Below are positions 63,492-64,000 of a DNA stretch of 64,000 bases, piece after piece (within the stretch, counting starts at the first letter, position 1; every line of letters begins with the position of its first letter). The stretch lies in contig NZ_JACWMS010000002.1 in the NCBI RefSeq assembly GCF_014673215.1, positions 744,001 through 808,000 of the forward strand. Direction: 5' to 3'. A program made the translations under genes and the position numbers. This DNA comes from Gordonia hankookensis. GTDB taxonomy: Bacteria > Actinomycetota > Actinomycetes > Mycobacteriales > Mycobacteriaceae. A model generated the notes under the pieces. It worked only from the letters and a program-made list of their open reading frames with translations, had not been told where the DNA came from and did not search any database.

Positions 63492-64000
63492 TCAGTCCAG
63501 ACGGGACAGCTCGGAGACCGCCACCACGCGGGTATGCGGCTGCGGATGCGCGGCCGCGCGAATCCACCGAAAGGTCATCGCACCGCAATCGTGGCCGGTG
63601 GTGTCGATCCAGTTCGGCAGCCCGGGGTCACGATGGGTGACCACGATCCGTACCGACCCGTCCGGCCGGTACGTCGCGGTGTGTTTGTTGACATGGATCG
63701 GGTGATACCGGTAGTCGAGGGACTCGAGCCAGTGGTTGTCCAGCTGGAAGTTCCAGCCGTCGCATTCCGGGACCTCGCTCTCGATCACCAGCGCCTCGTC
63801 TGGCCCCAGCCTCCAATAGCTGTGGTAGTAGATGATGTTCGGATCGCCGCCGGCCTTGGTGGAGCGCTCCGGGTCGAACATCGGCAACTCGTTGGTGTGC
63901 TTCTGGAAGTCGCGTGCCCATTTCGCGAAGAGCATCGACGCCCCTGCGACGAGGAGGCTCGCCTTGCCGAGTCCGGCGTCCAGCTGAGCCGAGGTCAGCG
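63492..64000 (-). CDS. DUF1214-like protein, C-terminal part
   Basis: The 5' end is beyond the window. The visible part, about 169 residues, contains ALVIESEVPECDGWNFQLDN, HWLESLDYRYHPIHVNKHTA and VTHRDPGLPNWIDTTGHDCG, which match DUF1214-type proteins. The frame is open to the window edge with no better start. Function unknown. It runs into the sulfotransferase gene on the same strand. Confidence 0.7.
   Translation of the reverse strand, partial: LTSAQLDAGLGKASLLVAGASMLFAKWARDFQKHTNELPMFDPERSTKAGGDPNIIYYHSYWRLGPDEALVIESEVPECDGWNFQLDNHWLESLDYRYHPIHVNKHTATYRPDGSVRIVVTHRDPGLPNWIDTTGHDCGAMTFRWIRAAAHPQPHTRVVAVSELSRLD

Overview
The window is a GC-rich (roughly two-thirds G+C), densely coded chromosomal segment of an actinobacterium. 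Gene content points to a mycolic-acid-type genus such as Gordonia or Rhodococcus: F420-type flavin enzymes (LLM and PPOX families), many TetR/IclR/LacI/PucR regulators beside short catabolic operons, a DUF222-HNH (13E12-type) protein, a DUF2236/MpaB protein and a KshA-like Rieske oxygenase. The genus is inferred from protein resemblance only. No rRNA, tRNA, CRISPR, integrase, transposase or phage gene was recognised.

Layout. 0-13 kb: housekeeping and stress genes (OhrR-like regulator, SnoaL-like protein with divergent LysR regulator, TauE/SafE permease, DUF222-HNH protein, type II NADH dehydrogenase), then a Baeyer-Villiger-type monooxygenase with a divergent PucR regulator and an amino-acid-oxidase-like flavoprotein. 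13-26 kb: a frameshifted PfpI gene, a Rieske oxygenase/DapB-like pair with its own TetR, a thiolase/TetR/acyl-CoA dehydrogenase operon, an SDR/LLM/NTF2-like operon, esterase-type hydrolases and a probable 30-residue membrane peptide. 26-31 kb: a protocatechuate operon, pobA-pcaH-pcaG-pcaB-pcaC, followed by an IclR regulator. The same palindrome lies before the operon and before the regulator.

31-44 kb is the most striking region: a one-strand methylated-amine cluster in two transcription blocks. The upstream block encodes a cupin, a DmmA-like subunit, a flavin/2Fe-2S reductase, a DUF3445 haem N-demethylase fused to a second DmmA-like domain, a second reductase, a second DUF3445 protein and an Amt-type channel; a strong hairpin follows. 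The downstream block encodes a GmaS-like gamma-glutamylmethylamide synthetase, the three parts of an N-methylglutamate synthase (MgsA, MgsB, MgsC) and a sarcosine-oxidase-like flavoprotein. A sensible reading is oxidative N-demethylation of a secondary or tertiary amine, retention of the released primary amine, and its conversion through gamma-glutamylmethylamide to N-methylglutamate. Both blocks carry GTCTACT-type elements in their upstream regions.

44-64 kb: ribokinase, a DHFR-like reductase, an enoyl-CoA hydratase-like protein, a 2,2-dialkylglycine decarboxylase-like aminotransferase, an OPT transporter, a FrnE-like DsbA protein, a lipoprotein esterase with a TetR gene, a LacI-controlled carbohydrate or polyol operon (Gfo/Idh dehydrogenase, two sugar-isomerase TIM barrels, a lone ABC binding lipoprotein), Ogt, a DUF2236 protein, an SDR, a sulfotransferase-like protein, and a DUF1214-like gene cut by the window end. 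Palindromic repeats built on CTCGATACG and TACTCGAT or CGGTCGAGTAG recur at about 4.3, 34.1 and 56.4 kb.
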